Assembly: GCA_934216185.1 (NCBI GenBank)
Contig: CAKQBM010000092.1
Coordinates: 1-7,167, forward strand
Direction: 5' to 3'
DNA from: an uncultured Streptococcus sp.
Lineage (GTDB): Bacteria > Bacillota > Bacilli > Lactobacillales > Streptococcaceae
DNA length: 7,167 nt
The position numbers and the translations under genes are program-made. Shown piece by piece: positions 1-5,459 of the stretch. A model generated the notes under the pieces. The model was not told the origin of the DNA, ran no database searches, and saw only the letters and a list, made by a program, of their open reading frames with translations. Every line of letters begins with the position of its first letter. Position 1 is the stretch's first letter.

Positions 1-500
1 TTGCTCAAGAAGGGCATGGTATTGCAAAAGAGATAGAGTTCAAACCAGGTCCAAGACTCGATAGCATAGAGATAGGTGGTCAAAAACTCCCTATCCTCCT
101 CTGTTAGCGGATAGCCCTTATTTAAGGAATGGATGGCATTTTTAATCACAATGGCATTCAAACGACGATAAGTCTCTGCCATCTGTCCTTGCTTGACCTC
201 CTCTAATAGTTGCTCTAAGCCAGCTATGTCTTGGTGGGCAAAGCGATCCACAACCTTTCTACCAAATCGCATATGTGGAGATTCTTGATAGTTGTTGAGC
301 TTGTGCCCAAACTCATCAAAGGTCACATTTATACCTTGGATAGCTAGAATCAACTTATCTGCAGACAGCATAGACTGCCCTAGTTCAAACTTGGACAACT
401 GAGAGGCTGTTAGACCCTCACAAGCTACATCTGACTGCTTAAGCTTTCTCGCCAAACGCAATTCCTTGTAAAACTCTCCCAATTCCATTCTCTCAATCAT
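1..500 (-). CDS. Rgg/MutR-family transcriptional regulator, N-terminal 166 residues (3' end outside window)
   Basis: The minus strand is open from an ATG at 500-498 to the window edge without a stop (166 codons plus two bases), so the gene is cut at its 3' end. Residues 8-65 form a helix-turn-helix of the XRE/Cro type: the stretch LRLARKLKQSDVACEGLTAS is followed by QLSKFELGQSMLSADKL. The rest (FGHKLNN, then a run of short helices with YRRLNAIVIKNAI and a W/F-rich end) matches the start of the helical repeat domain of streptococcal Rgg proteins of about 285 residues. An AGGAGG at 513-508, seven bases upstream, fixes the start. Known Rgg proteins are cytoplasmic and often sense short hydrophobic peptides; whether this one does cannot be told here. 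No small pheromone gene lies on its 5' side. It follows tsaD in the same direction but is separated by a terminator and has its own promoter. Family call is firm; the exact member is not identified. Confidence 0.85.
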   Translation of the reverse strand, partial: MIERMELGEFYKELRLARKLKQSDVACEGLTASQLSKFELGQSMLSADKLILAIQGINVTFDEFGHKLNNYQESPHMRFGRKVVDRFAHQDIAGLEQLLEEVKQGQMAETYRRLNAIVIKNAIHSLNKGYPLTEEDREFLTTYLYAIESWTWFELYLFCNTMPFLS

Positions 501-524
501 CTCACCACCTCCTAATTTTTATAT

Positions 525-554
525 ATTATATCATTATTTTTACAATTTTGTCAA
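525..554 (-). promoter_or_regulatory. Promoter of the Rgg-type gene
   Basis: On the minus strand a perfect -35 TTGACA (554-549) and a perfect -10 TATAAT (530-525) are separated by 18 bases, about 25 bases upstream of the start codon. This is a strong sigma-A type promoter, and it lies after the tsaD terminator, so the regulator can be transcribed independently. Confidence 0.75.
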
Positions 555-566
555 AATATTCTGACA
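549..566. promoter_or_regulatory. 18-bp near-palindrome over the -35 box, candidate operator
   Basis: The sequence TGTCAAAATATTCTGACA is symmetric in 8 of 9 base pairs, with only 554/561 failing to pair. It contains the -35 box of the regulator gene, a position where a bound protein would compete with RNA polymerase. The site is seen directly; the idea that it is an autoregulatory operator is inference. Confidence 0.4.
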
Positions 567-578
567 CTTTATCGAGTG

Positions 579-601
579 AAAAAGCCAGCCCTAAGCTGAC
601 T
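579..601 (-). terminator. Intrinsic terminator after tsaD
   Basis: Reading the minus strand, AGTCAGC (601-595) pairs with GGCTGGCT's last seven bases (589-583) over a five-base loop, with one G-T pair, and runs directly into a T tract (583-579). It begins three bases after the tsaD stop codon, so it closes the tsaB-rimI-tsaD transcript before the regulator gene's promoter. Confidence 0.75.
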
Positions 602-603
602 CT

Positions 604-1614
604 TTATTCCATAGTATCAAAGGCAAGACTTGGTTTGGCATTAAGGTCCAAGCTTGCGAAGTTTTCTTTGTTCCACTCGCTGACACTGGCATAGGCAATC
701 ATACCTGCATTATCTCCGCAAAGACGCAGAGGTGGGATGATGACCTTGACATCTGTGATTTCAGCTGCTAGGCGTTCTCTGAGGCCTTTATTGGCAGCCA
801 CGCCACCTGCCACAACTAGAGTTTTAACAGGGTATTTTTCCAAGGCTTTCTTGGTTTTTGCCATGAGAATATCCAGTACAGCTGCTTGGAAGGAAGCACA
901 CAAATCCTCTGTTGACAAGCTCTCTCCCTTTTGCTCGGCATTGTGGTGAAGGTTGATAAAGGCAGATTTCAAACCTGAGAAGGAGAACTCCAGATTATCT
1001 TCCTTAATCATGGCACGAGGAAAGTCATAAATATCCTGCCCCTGATGAGCCAGCTCGTCAATTTCGCGACCTGCTGGATAGGTCAAGCCCATGACACGGC
1101 CGACCTTATCATAAGCCTCACCAACCGCGTCATCTCTCGTTTCCCCAACAATCTTGTAGTCACCAGCCTCAGAAACATAGACTAACTCTGTGTGTCCACC
1201 GCTGACCAAGAGGGCTAGCAAGGGAAACTCCAAAGGCTCCACGCTCTGAGCTGCCATGAGGTGACCAGCCATGTGGTTAACGGGAATCAGCGGAAGTCCA
1301 TGAGCCCAAGCAAAGGCCTTGGCAGCTGACAAACCAACTAGTAAGGCTCCGACCAAGCCCGGTCCGTAGGTGACCGCCACAGCTGTCACGTCCTCTTCCG
1401 TAATCCCTGCTTCTGCTAGCGCCTCCTCGATGCAGGCTGTAATGACCTCGACATGGTGACGACTGGCTACTTCCGGTACTACGCCCCCAAAACGTTTGTG
1501 ACTCTCAATTTGACTAGCAATGACATTGGACAAGAGCTCATCGTCGTTTTTCAAGACGGCGACACTGGTCTCATCACAGGATGTCTCAAATGCTAAAATA
1601 TATCTATCCTTCAT
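604..1614 (-). CDS. tsaD: tRNA N6-threonylcarbamoyladenosine transferase TsaD (Gcp/YgjD)
   Basis: The 336-residue protein is full length for the Kae1/TsaD family. TsaD transfers the threonylcarbamoyl group from threonylcarbamoyl-AMP onto A37 of ANN-decoding tRNAs, working with TsaB and TsaE in the cytoplasm. Visible landmarks are the N-terminal ASKHA nucleotide-binding start ([15 protein letters not shown], residues 6-20), the metal-binding HxxxH (NHMAGH, His114 and His118), the VSGGHTEL motif (138-144), the [13 protein letters not shown] segment (161-173), SFSGLKSA (211-218), the [13 protein letters not shown] loop (267-279) and the CGDNAGMIA metal site with Asp301. The ATG at 1614 lies inside the end of rimI, giving an 11-base overlap in another frame, which implies translational coupling. 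It is the last gene of the operon and is followed at once by a terminator. No odd residues were noticed. The older annotation as O-sialoglycoprotein endopeptidase is out of date. Confidence 0.97.
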   Translation of the reverse strand: MKDRYILAFETSCDETSVAVLKNDDELLSNVIASQIESHKRFGGVVPEVASRHHVEVITACIEEALAEAGITEEDVTAVAVTYGPGLVGALLVGLSAAKAFAWAHGLPLIPVNHMAGHLMAAQSVEPLEFPLLALLVSGGHTELVYVSEAGDYKIVGETRDDAVGEAYDKVGRVMGLTYPAGREIDELAHQGQDIYDFPRAMIKEDNLEFSFSGLKSAFINLHHNAEQKGESLSTEDLCASFQAAVLDILMAKTKKALEKYPVKTLVVAGGVAANKGLRERLAAEITDVKVIIPPLRLCGDNAGMIAYASVSEWNKENFASLDLNAKPSLAFDTME

Positions 1615-2041
1615 CTATTTCTCTCTTCATGATGATGGCGTCCTCGACTGGATCATGGTAGTAGGCCTTTCGCTCAGCGATGACCGCCATCTTTTCTTTC
1701 TTGTAAAATGCTTGCGCTCGTTGATTTGACTTTCTGACTTCGAGGAAAATTTCCTTATCTGCTGGCAATTGAGCAAACAAGGCCGAGGCAATTCCCTGAC
1801 CCTGATAAGCTCCTTTGACAGCGATTTGCAGGACTTCTGCCTCAAATAGATTCTCCTGAACAGCTAAAAAGCCAATCACTTCTGTCCCATCATAAGCTAG
1901 AGCATACCAAGTCTGGTCTTGAGCCAGGTCTGCTTGGATTTGTTCCAACGTCCAAGGACTGACTGGGTAAACAGTTGCCATGACAGCGTAGATGGCTTGA
2001 GCCAAGTCAGGCCGCTGTTGGATTCGTTTGATTTCTATCAT
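1604..2041 (-). CDS. rimI: GNAT-family N-acetyltransferase, RimI-like
   Basis: This 145-residue protein has the size and layout of RimI, the acetyl-CoA dependent enzyme that acetylates the N-terminal alanine of ribosomal protein S18 in enterobacteria. The acetyl-CoA pyrophosphate-binding motif A is clear ([10 protein letters not shown] then GQGIASALF, residues 71-89). The C-terminal part carries the family pattern [15 protein letters not shown] (101-115), whose Glu101 and Tyr113 match the positions of the catalytic acid and base in RimI. The start ATG at 2041-2039 overlaps the tsaB stop in an ATGA arrangement, and the last codons overlap the start of tsaD, so the three genes should be translationally coupled. 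Placement between tsaB and tsaD is a common arrangement in Firmicutes. The exact protein target in streptococci is not shown by the sequence; a broader N-terminal or lysine acetyltransferase role remains possible. Confidence 0.88.
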   Translation of the reverse strand: MIEIKRIQQRPDLAQAIYAVMATVYPVSPWTLEQIQADLAQDQTWYALAYDGTEVIGFLAVQENLFEAEVLQIAVKGAYQGQGIASALFAQLPADKEIFLEVRKSNQRAQAFYKKEKMAVIAERKAYYHDPVEDAIIMKREIDEG

Positions 2042-2721
2042 AGGCGTTTAATGTAAGACTCGCCAGACTCTGTGTGGTTCTTGAGCCAGTTTTCCTCAGC
2101 CTCAACTCGTTTGAGGTAATTCGGAACAAAATCATGCAAGGAGTCTGCTTCTTTGTCCCAAGCCAAAAGAGCAAGATTGGCTGCATTAGGCAAGGTTTCT
2201 TTGAAATTAGTCCTTGGCAAGCGTTCTTGAATTTGCTCCACAAAGGGGCCAACTTCTCCGACAAAGGTTACCTGACTAGCACCCTTGATTAACTCAATTA
2301 CTCGCTCAAAAGGCAGGTGCGCTTCTGGCATGACAGGCTGAGCATTTTCATAAAATCCTGCATAAACATTGTTGCGACGCGCATCCATCAAAGGAACGAA
2401 CAGACCTTCTTGTTGGTATGGCACCAGAGCCAAGAGGCTAGACATACCAACTAACTCGATGTTCAGAGTGTGAGCTAAGGTCTTGGCAGTTGCTACCGCA
2501 ATTCGCAAGCCTGTGTAACTACCTGGTCCTTCCGCCACCACGATTCGGTCCAAATCCTTGGGCGTCCAGTCCAAACTCGCCATCAAAAAATCGATGGCAG
2601 GCATAAGGGTAATACTGTGATTTTTCTTGATATTAATCGTCGTCTCGGCAAGAACTTGCTTGTCCTCTAAAATCGCGAGAGAAAGCGCCTTGCTGGACGT
2701 ATCAAAAGCTAATACTTTCAT
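2038..2721 (-). CDS. tsaB: tRNA t6A37 biosynthesis scaffold protein TsaB (YeaZ)
   Basis: The 227-residue protein is an ASKHA-fold paralogue of TsaD that lacks its metal site. It binds TsaD and TsaE and is needed for threonylcarbamoylation of tRNA A37. It opens with the strand MKVLAFDTSSKALSLAI (1-17) and carries the signature EGPGSYTGLRIAVATAKTLA (residues 64-83), the best single marker of TsaB/YeaZ, followed by GMSSLLAL (92-99) and the MDARRNNVYAGFY segment typical of the family. It is the first gene of a tightly overlapped operon with rimI (4-base ATGA overlap) and tsaD, so two of the three t6A complex partners are made from one message. The ATG at 2721-2719 follows an AGGAA ribosome binding site, and a promoter is visible about 30 bases further upstream. 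The M22 peptidase label sometimes given to this family is historical. Confidence 0.95.
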   Translation of the reverse strand: MKVLAFDTSSKALSLAILEDKQVLAETTINIKKNHSITLMPAIDFLMASLDWTPKDLDRIVVAEGPGSYTGLRIAVATAKTLAHTLNIELVGMSSLLALVPYQQEGLFVPLMDARRNNVYAGFYENAQPVMPEAHLPFERVIELIKGASQVTFVGEVGPFVEQIQERLPRTNFKETLPNAANLALLAWDKEADSLHDFVPNYLKRVEAEENWLKNHTESGESYIKRL

Positions 2722-2751
2722 AACACATTCCTATCTTTTTGTCTGCTTACT

Positions 2752-2780
2752 ATTATACTACAAAAGCTGGCACATGGGAA
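2752..2780 (-). promoter_or_regulatory. Promoter of the tsaB-rimI-tsaD operon
   Basis: On the minus strand, a perfect -10 TATAAT (2757-2752) lies 17 bases from a weak -35 TTCCCA (2780-2775, four of six matches). Initiation would fall about 25 bases before the tsaB start codon. The preceding terminator at 2799-2818 isolates it from the small membrane protein gene. Confidence 0.65.
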
Positions 2781-2798
2781 TTTTCTTTATCCCTAAAC

Positions 2799-2818
2799 AA
2801 AAAAGCCCCAACATGGGC
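2799..2818 (-). terminator. Probable intrinsic terminator after the small membrane protein gene
   Basis: On the minus strand, GCCC (2818-2815) pairs with GGGC (2808-2805) over a short loop, and the stem runs into six T residues (2804-2799). The stem is short at four GC pairs, so efficiency may be modest. It lies just after the stop codon at 2826 and just before the -35 box of tsaB. Confidence 0.5.
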
Positions 2819-2825
2819 AGGGCAT

Positions 2826-3041
2826 CTAAGCATTTAATCCAAAGTAAAATACAAACCAAACGACATAGGTTACGAGGAGGAGAAAAAGCGAGTAGAGAGT
2901 CACAAAACTAATCTTCCACAAGAACTTGGTTTGTCGTCGTTCCAGTTTGGCAAATAGAAGATTCCCCGCATAAACGCAAGCAACAAAAACAATAAAAGCC
3001 ACCAAGCGAGCTCCGATAGCAAAAGCAAATAAGTTATACAT
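2826..3041 (-). CDS. Small two-helix integral membrane protein of unknown function
   Basis: This 71-residue protein has two strongly hydrophobic segments, about residues 5-30 (FAFAIGARLVAFIVFVACVY) and 44-68 (ISFVTLYSLFLLLVTYVVWF). They are joined by a short basic loop (AKLERRQTKF), so both termini are probably on the same side of the membrane. There is no cleavable signal peptide and no motif I recognise. The gene is convincing despite its size: a full AGGAGG (3054-3049) sits seven bases before the ATG, a good promoter with a cre site lies upstream, and a terminator follows. It is transcribed away from rpoY and toward tsaB. In pneumococcal reference genomes, as I recall, the neighbouring interval holds the competence-induced bacteriocin genes cibAB. 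A membrane immunity role is therefore conceivable, but there is no direct sign of it. Confidence 0.75.
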   Translation of the reverse strand: MYNLFAFAIGARLVAFIVFVACVYAGNLLFAKLERRQTKFLWKISFVTLYSLFLLLVTYVVWFVFYFGLNA

Positions 3042-3108
3042 AGGGCAACCTCCTTGACTTAAAATCTATATGGAATTATGACAAACGATAAATTTCACTT
3101 CCATTATC

Positions 3109-3138
3109 AAGATAACATATTTTCTTCATTTTTGTAAA
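3109..3138 (-). promoter_or_regulatory. Promoter of the small membrane protein gene (extended -10)
   Basis: On the minus strand, a -35 TTTACA (3138-3133) and a -10 TATCTT (3114-3109) are separated by 18 bases. The -10 is preceded by TGT, giving an extended -10. The predicted leader is about 60 bases. The -35 box is embedded in the cre-like site at 3133-3146. Confidence 0.5.
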
Positions 3139-3146
3139 CGCTTACC
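3133..3146. promoter_or_regulatory. CcpA catabolite-responsive element (cre)
   Basis: TGTAAACGCTTACC matches the cre consensus TGWAANCGNTNWCA at 13 of 14 positions, with only the last base differing, and the central CG is intact. It overlaps the -35 box of the small membrane protein promoter, the position at which CcpA classically represses. The site is also about 45 bases upstream of the rpoY -35 box, so an effect on that promoter is possible though less direct. Match and position are seen; CcpA binding is inferred. Confidence 0.65.
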
Positions 3147-3180
3147 TCTGAGTGCTTATATGACTTTCTCGTTTCCGTCT

Positions 3181-3209
3181 TTTACTAATTTTTCATTTTG
3201 TGGTATAAT
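3181..3209 (+). promoter_or_regulatory. Promoter of the rpoY-rnjA operon (extended -10)
   Basis: A perfect -10 TATAAT (3204-3209) carries an upstream TGG, making an extended -10. A weak -35 TTTACT (3181-3186, four of six matches) lies 17 bases away. Initiation near 3216 leaves a leader of about 100 bases before rpoY. Confidence 0.7.
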
Positions 3210-3272
3210 TGAAATAATTGTAACGAATCAAGGTCAATCTAGACACAAAATGGAATGAAATCAAGCAAATCT

Positions 3273-3308
3273 ATGCTAAAAGTTTGGAATAAGCTGACCT
3301 GTAAATAG
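3273..3308 (+). other. Possible 11-codon upstream ORF in the rpoY leader
   Basis: Within the leader of about 100 bases, ATG at 3273 opens the peptide [11 protein letters not shown] and stops at 3308, immediately before the rpoY ribosome binding site. No good ribosome binding site precedes it, so translation is doubtful. The leader also holds AGGTCA (3231-3236) and its complement TGACCT (3295-3300), which could pair to form a long-range stem that encloses the start of this ORF. Recorded as a possibility only. Confidence 0.2.
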
Positions 3309-3319
3309 AAAGGAACTAT

Positions 3320-3553
3320 ATGATTTACAAAGTTTTTTATCAAGAAACAAAAGAACGTAGCCCACGCCGTGAAACAACACGCGCACTTTACCTAGACATC
3401 GATGCCAGCTCAGAACTTGAGGGCCGTATCGCTGCCCGCCAACTTGTCGAAGAAAATCGCCCAGAGTACAATATCGAGTATATCGAACTCTTGTCTGACA
3501 AATTGCTAGATTACGAAAAAGAAACTGGCGCCTTCGAAATTACGGAGTTCTAA
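3320..3553 (+). CDS. rpoY: DNA-directed RNA polymerase epsilon subunit RpoY
   Basis: This 77-residue protein matches the small auxiliary epsilon subunit of Firmicutes RNA polymerase (formerly DUF1447, YkzG). It begins [20 protein letters not shown], which is the usual family opening, and continues with the LYLDIDA and [21 protein letters not shown] stretches, ending in an acidic tail. Epsilon binds the polymerase core and resembles the phage protein Gp2 in fold; loss is mild in Bacillus. The ATG at 3320 follows AAAGGA at 3309-3314. The gene lies one base upstream of rnjA, the same arrangement as in Bacillus (ykzG-rnjA), so a factor for RNA synthesis and one for RNA decay are made together. 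The basic, arginine-rich N-terminal region is typical. Length and sequence show no defect. Confidence 0.95.
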   Translation: MIYKVFYQETKERSPRRETTRALYLDIDASSELEGRIAARQLVEENRPEYNIEYIELLSDKLLDYEKETGAFEITEF

Positions 3554-3554
3554 T

Positions 3555-5234
3555 ATGGCCTACACTCTTAAACCTGAAGAAGTCGGCGTTTTTGCCATCG
3601 GTGGTCTGGGAGAAATCGGGAAAAACACTTACGGGATTGAATACCAAGATGAGATTATCATCGTCGATGCTGGGATTAAATTCCCAGAAGATGACTTGCT
3701 TGGTATCGACTATGTCATTCCTGATTACTCTTACATTGTGGACAATATCGACCGCGTCAAGGCTGTTTTGATTACACACGGACACGAGGACCACATCGGT
3801 GGGATTCCATTCCTGCTCAAGCAAGCAAATGTCCCTATCTATGCTGGACCGCTTGCCTTAGCTTTGATCCGTGGAAAACTCGAAGAACACGGCCTCCTGC
3901 GCAACGCTAAACTTTACGAAATCAACCACAACACTGAGTTGACCTTTAAAAATCTCAAGGCAACTTTCTTTAGAACTACTCACTCTATTCCAGAGCCTTT
4001 GGGGATTGTCATTCATACTCCTCAAGGGAAAATTGTCTGTACGGGTGACTTCAAGTTTGACTTAACACCAGTTGGTGAACCAGCAGATTTGCACCGTATG
4101 GCTGCGCTTGGTGAAGAAGGCGTACTCTGTCTCCTGTCTGACTCGACAAATGCAGAAATTCCAACCTTTACCAACTCTGAAAAAGTCGTTGGCCAGTCCA
4201 TCATGAAGATTATCCAAGGTATTGAAGGACGCATCATCTTTGCATCCTTTGCCTCAAATATCTTCCGTCTCCAACAAGCAACAGAAGCTGCTGTTAAGAC
4301 TGGACGCAAGATTGCGGTCTTTGGTCGTTCTATGGAAAAGGCCATTGTCAACGGAATTGACCTTGGCTACATCAAAGCTCCTAAGGGAACCTTTATCGAG
4401 CCAAATGAAATCAAAGATTACCCTGCAGGCGAGGTTCTTATCCTCTGTACAGGTAGTCAGGGTGAGCCGATGGCAGCCCTCTCTCGTATCGCCAACGGAA
4501 CCCACCGTCAGGTGCAACTCCAACCAGGTGATACGGTTATCTTCTCTTCTAGCCCAATCCCTGGAAACACTACTAGCGTCAACAAACTGATTAACATCAT
4601 TTCTGAAGCTGGTGTCGAAGTTATCCACGGCAAAGTGAACAATATCCATACATCTGGACACGGTGGTCAGCAAGAGCAAAAACTCATGCTCCGCTTGATT
4701 AAGCCAAAATACTTCATGCCTGTCCACGGTGAATACCGCATGCAAAAAGTCCACGCTGGACTAGCAGTGGATACTGGTGTTGAGAAGGACAATATCTTTA
4801 TCATGAGCAATGGCGATGTACTTGCCCTTACTGCTGACTCAGCTCGTATCGCAGGTCATTTCAACGCCCAAGATATCTATGTCGATGGAAATCGTATCGG
4901 TGAAATCGGTGCAGCTGTCCTCAAAGACCGTCGTGATTTATCTGAAGACGGTGTCGTTCTAGCAGTCGCAACTGTTGACTTCAAGTCTCAAATGATTCTG
5001 TCTGGTCCAGACATCCTCAGCCGAGGCTTTGTCTACATGAGAGAGTCTGGTGACTTGATTCGCCAAAGCCAACGCATCCTCTTCAATGCAATTCGTATCG
5101 CACTGAAAAATAAGGACGCCAGCGTGCAATCTGTCAATGGTGCCATTGTCAACGCTATTCGCCCCTTCCTCTATGAAAATACAGAACGTGAACCAATCAT
5201 CATCCCGATGATCCTCACACCAGATGAAGAATAA
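3555..5234 (+). CDS. rnjA: Ribonuclease J1
   Basis: This 559-residue metallo-beta-lactamase/beta-CASP ribonuclease is full length. RNase J1 combines 5'-to-3' exonuclease activity on 5'-monophosphate RNA with endonuclease activity and is central to mRNA turnover and rRNA maturation in Firmicutes. The zinc-binding motif is HGHEDH (His75, His77, Asp79, His80). Further metal ligands are His143 ([10 protein letters not shown]) and Asp165 (CTGDFKFD), and after the beta-CASP domain (about 205-360, with [12 protein letters not shown] at 229-240) come SGHGG (His369) and MPVHGEYRM (His391). The C-terminal domain from about 450 holds [20 protein letters not shown]. The start follows rpoY by one base, with GGAG at 3544-3547 inside the rpoY end serving as ribosome binding site. 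It is named J1 rather than J2 because of the rpoY linkage and the close fit to streptococcal RNase J1. Confidence 0.96.
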   Translation: MAYTLKPEEVGVFAIGGLGEIGKNTYGIEYQDEIIIVDAGIKFPEDDLLGIDYVIPDYSYIVDNIDRVKAVLITHGHEDHIGGIPFLLKQANVPIYAGPLALALIRGKLEEHGLLRNAKLYEINHNTELTFKNLKATFFRTTHSIPEPLGIVIHTPQGKIVCTGDFKFDLTPVGEPADLHRMAALGEEGVLCLLSDSTNAEIPTFTNSEKVVGQSIMKIIQGIEGRIIFASFASNIFRLQQATEAAVKTGRKIAVFGRSMEKAIVNGIDLGYIKAPKGTFIEPNEIKDYPAGEVLILCTGSQGEPMAALSRIANGTHRQVQLQPGDTVIFSSSPIPGNTTSVNKLINIISEAGVEVIHGKVNNIHTSGHGGQQEQKLMLRLIKPKYFMPVHGEYRMQKVHAGLAVDTGVEKDNIFIMSNGDVLALTADSARIAGHFNAQDIYVDGNRIGEIGAAVLKDRRDLSEDGVVLAVATVDFKSQMILSGPDILSRGFVYMRESGDLIRQSQRILFNAIRIALKNKDASVQSVNGAIVNAIRPFLYENTEREPIIIPMILTPDEE

Positions 5235-5242
5235 GTCAACAA

Positions 5243-5271
5243 AACAGCCCCGATTTTTCGGAGCTGTTTTT
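5243..5271. terminator. Intrinsic terminator after rnjA, possibly bidirectional
   Basis: AACAGC (5243-5248) pairs with GCTGTT (5263-5268), and CCGA (5250-5253) pairs with TCGG (5258-5261), with a single C/A mismatch between the two blocks and a four-base loop. T residues follow on the plus strand (5267-5271). On the minus strand the stem is also followed by TTTT, so it could stop leftward transcription from mnmG too. Confidence 0.75.
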
Positions 5272-5294
5272 CTCTATACTTTCTTTTGAGATTG

Positions 5295-5459
5295 AAACTC
5301 AATAAAAATCGAAATCAGACTAGAAGGCTAGGCGAAAGGATAACTTGAGTTAGCTCCCATAGTTCGGGGAACTATGGGAGGCTGGAGATGAATCAAAGCC
5401 AAGCTTTGAACTCATTCGTAAGAAGCCGACGACGTATCATTTTGATTTTTGAAGAGTTT
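5295..5459. repeat. BOX-like intergenic repeat (MITE-like) with terminal inverted repeats
   Basis: The 23-base left end (5295-5317) and the complement of the right end (5459-5437) agree at 18 of 23 positions, both showing AAACTC then AAAAATC then AAAT. Between them are a perfect 12-bp hairpin (5354-5365 with 5369-5380, loop GGG) and a second stem (TCAAAGC 5393-5399 with GCTTTGA 5403-5409, flanked by ATGA and TCAT). The left end, with ACTCAATAAAAATC followed by ACTAG and GGCTAG, resembles the boxC end of pneumococcal BOX elements as I remember it. The right end, with ATTTTTGAAGAG, resembles an inverted boxA. There is no coding capacity, as expected of a non-autonomous element. Family naming is from memory and the centre differs from standard boxB, so 'BOX-like' is the safe label. 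It extends into the 3' end of mnmG. Confidence 0.6.

Noticed and set aside
555..569. A CodY-box-like sequence upstream of the Rgg-type gene
   Set aside because: It matches the 15-base consensus at 12 positions, but in AT-rich DNA this is common by chance, and the overlapping 18-bp palindrome explains the symmetry better.
2627..2911. A 94-codon plus-strand frame spanning the tsaB start and the following gap
   Set aside because: It runs antisense across tsaB codons, a promoter and a terminator, then into the small membrane protein gene; the translation has no family character.
3221..3230. TAACGAATCA as a possible late-competence (ComX) box
   Set aside because: Only the core ACGAAT agrees with TACGAATA, and it lies downstream of a good extended -10 promoter, where it could not act as a -10-like element for rpoY in the expected way.
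4254..4754. A 166-codon open frame on the minus strand within the rnjA region
   Set aside because: It lies wholly antisense to the conserved RNase J1 gene, has no recognisable domain, and is explained by the codon composition of the opposite strand.
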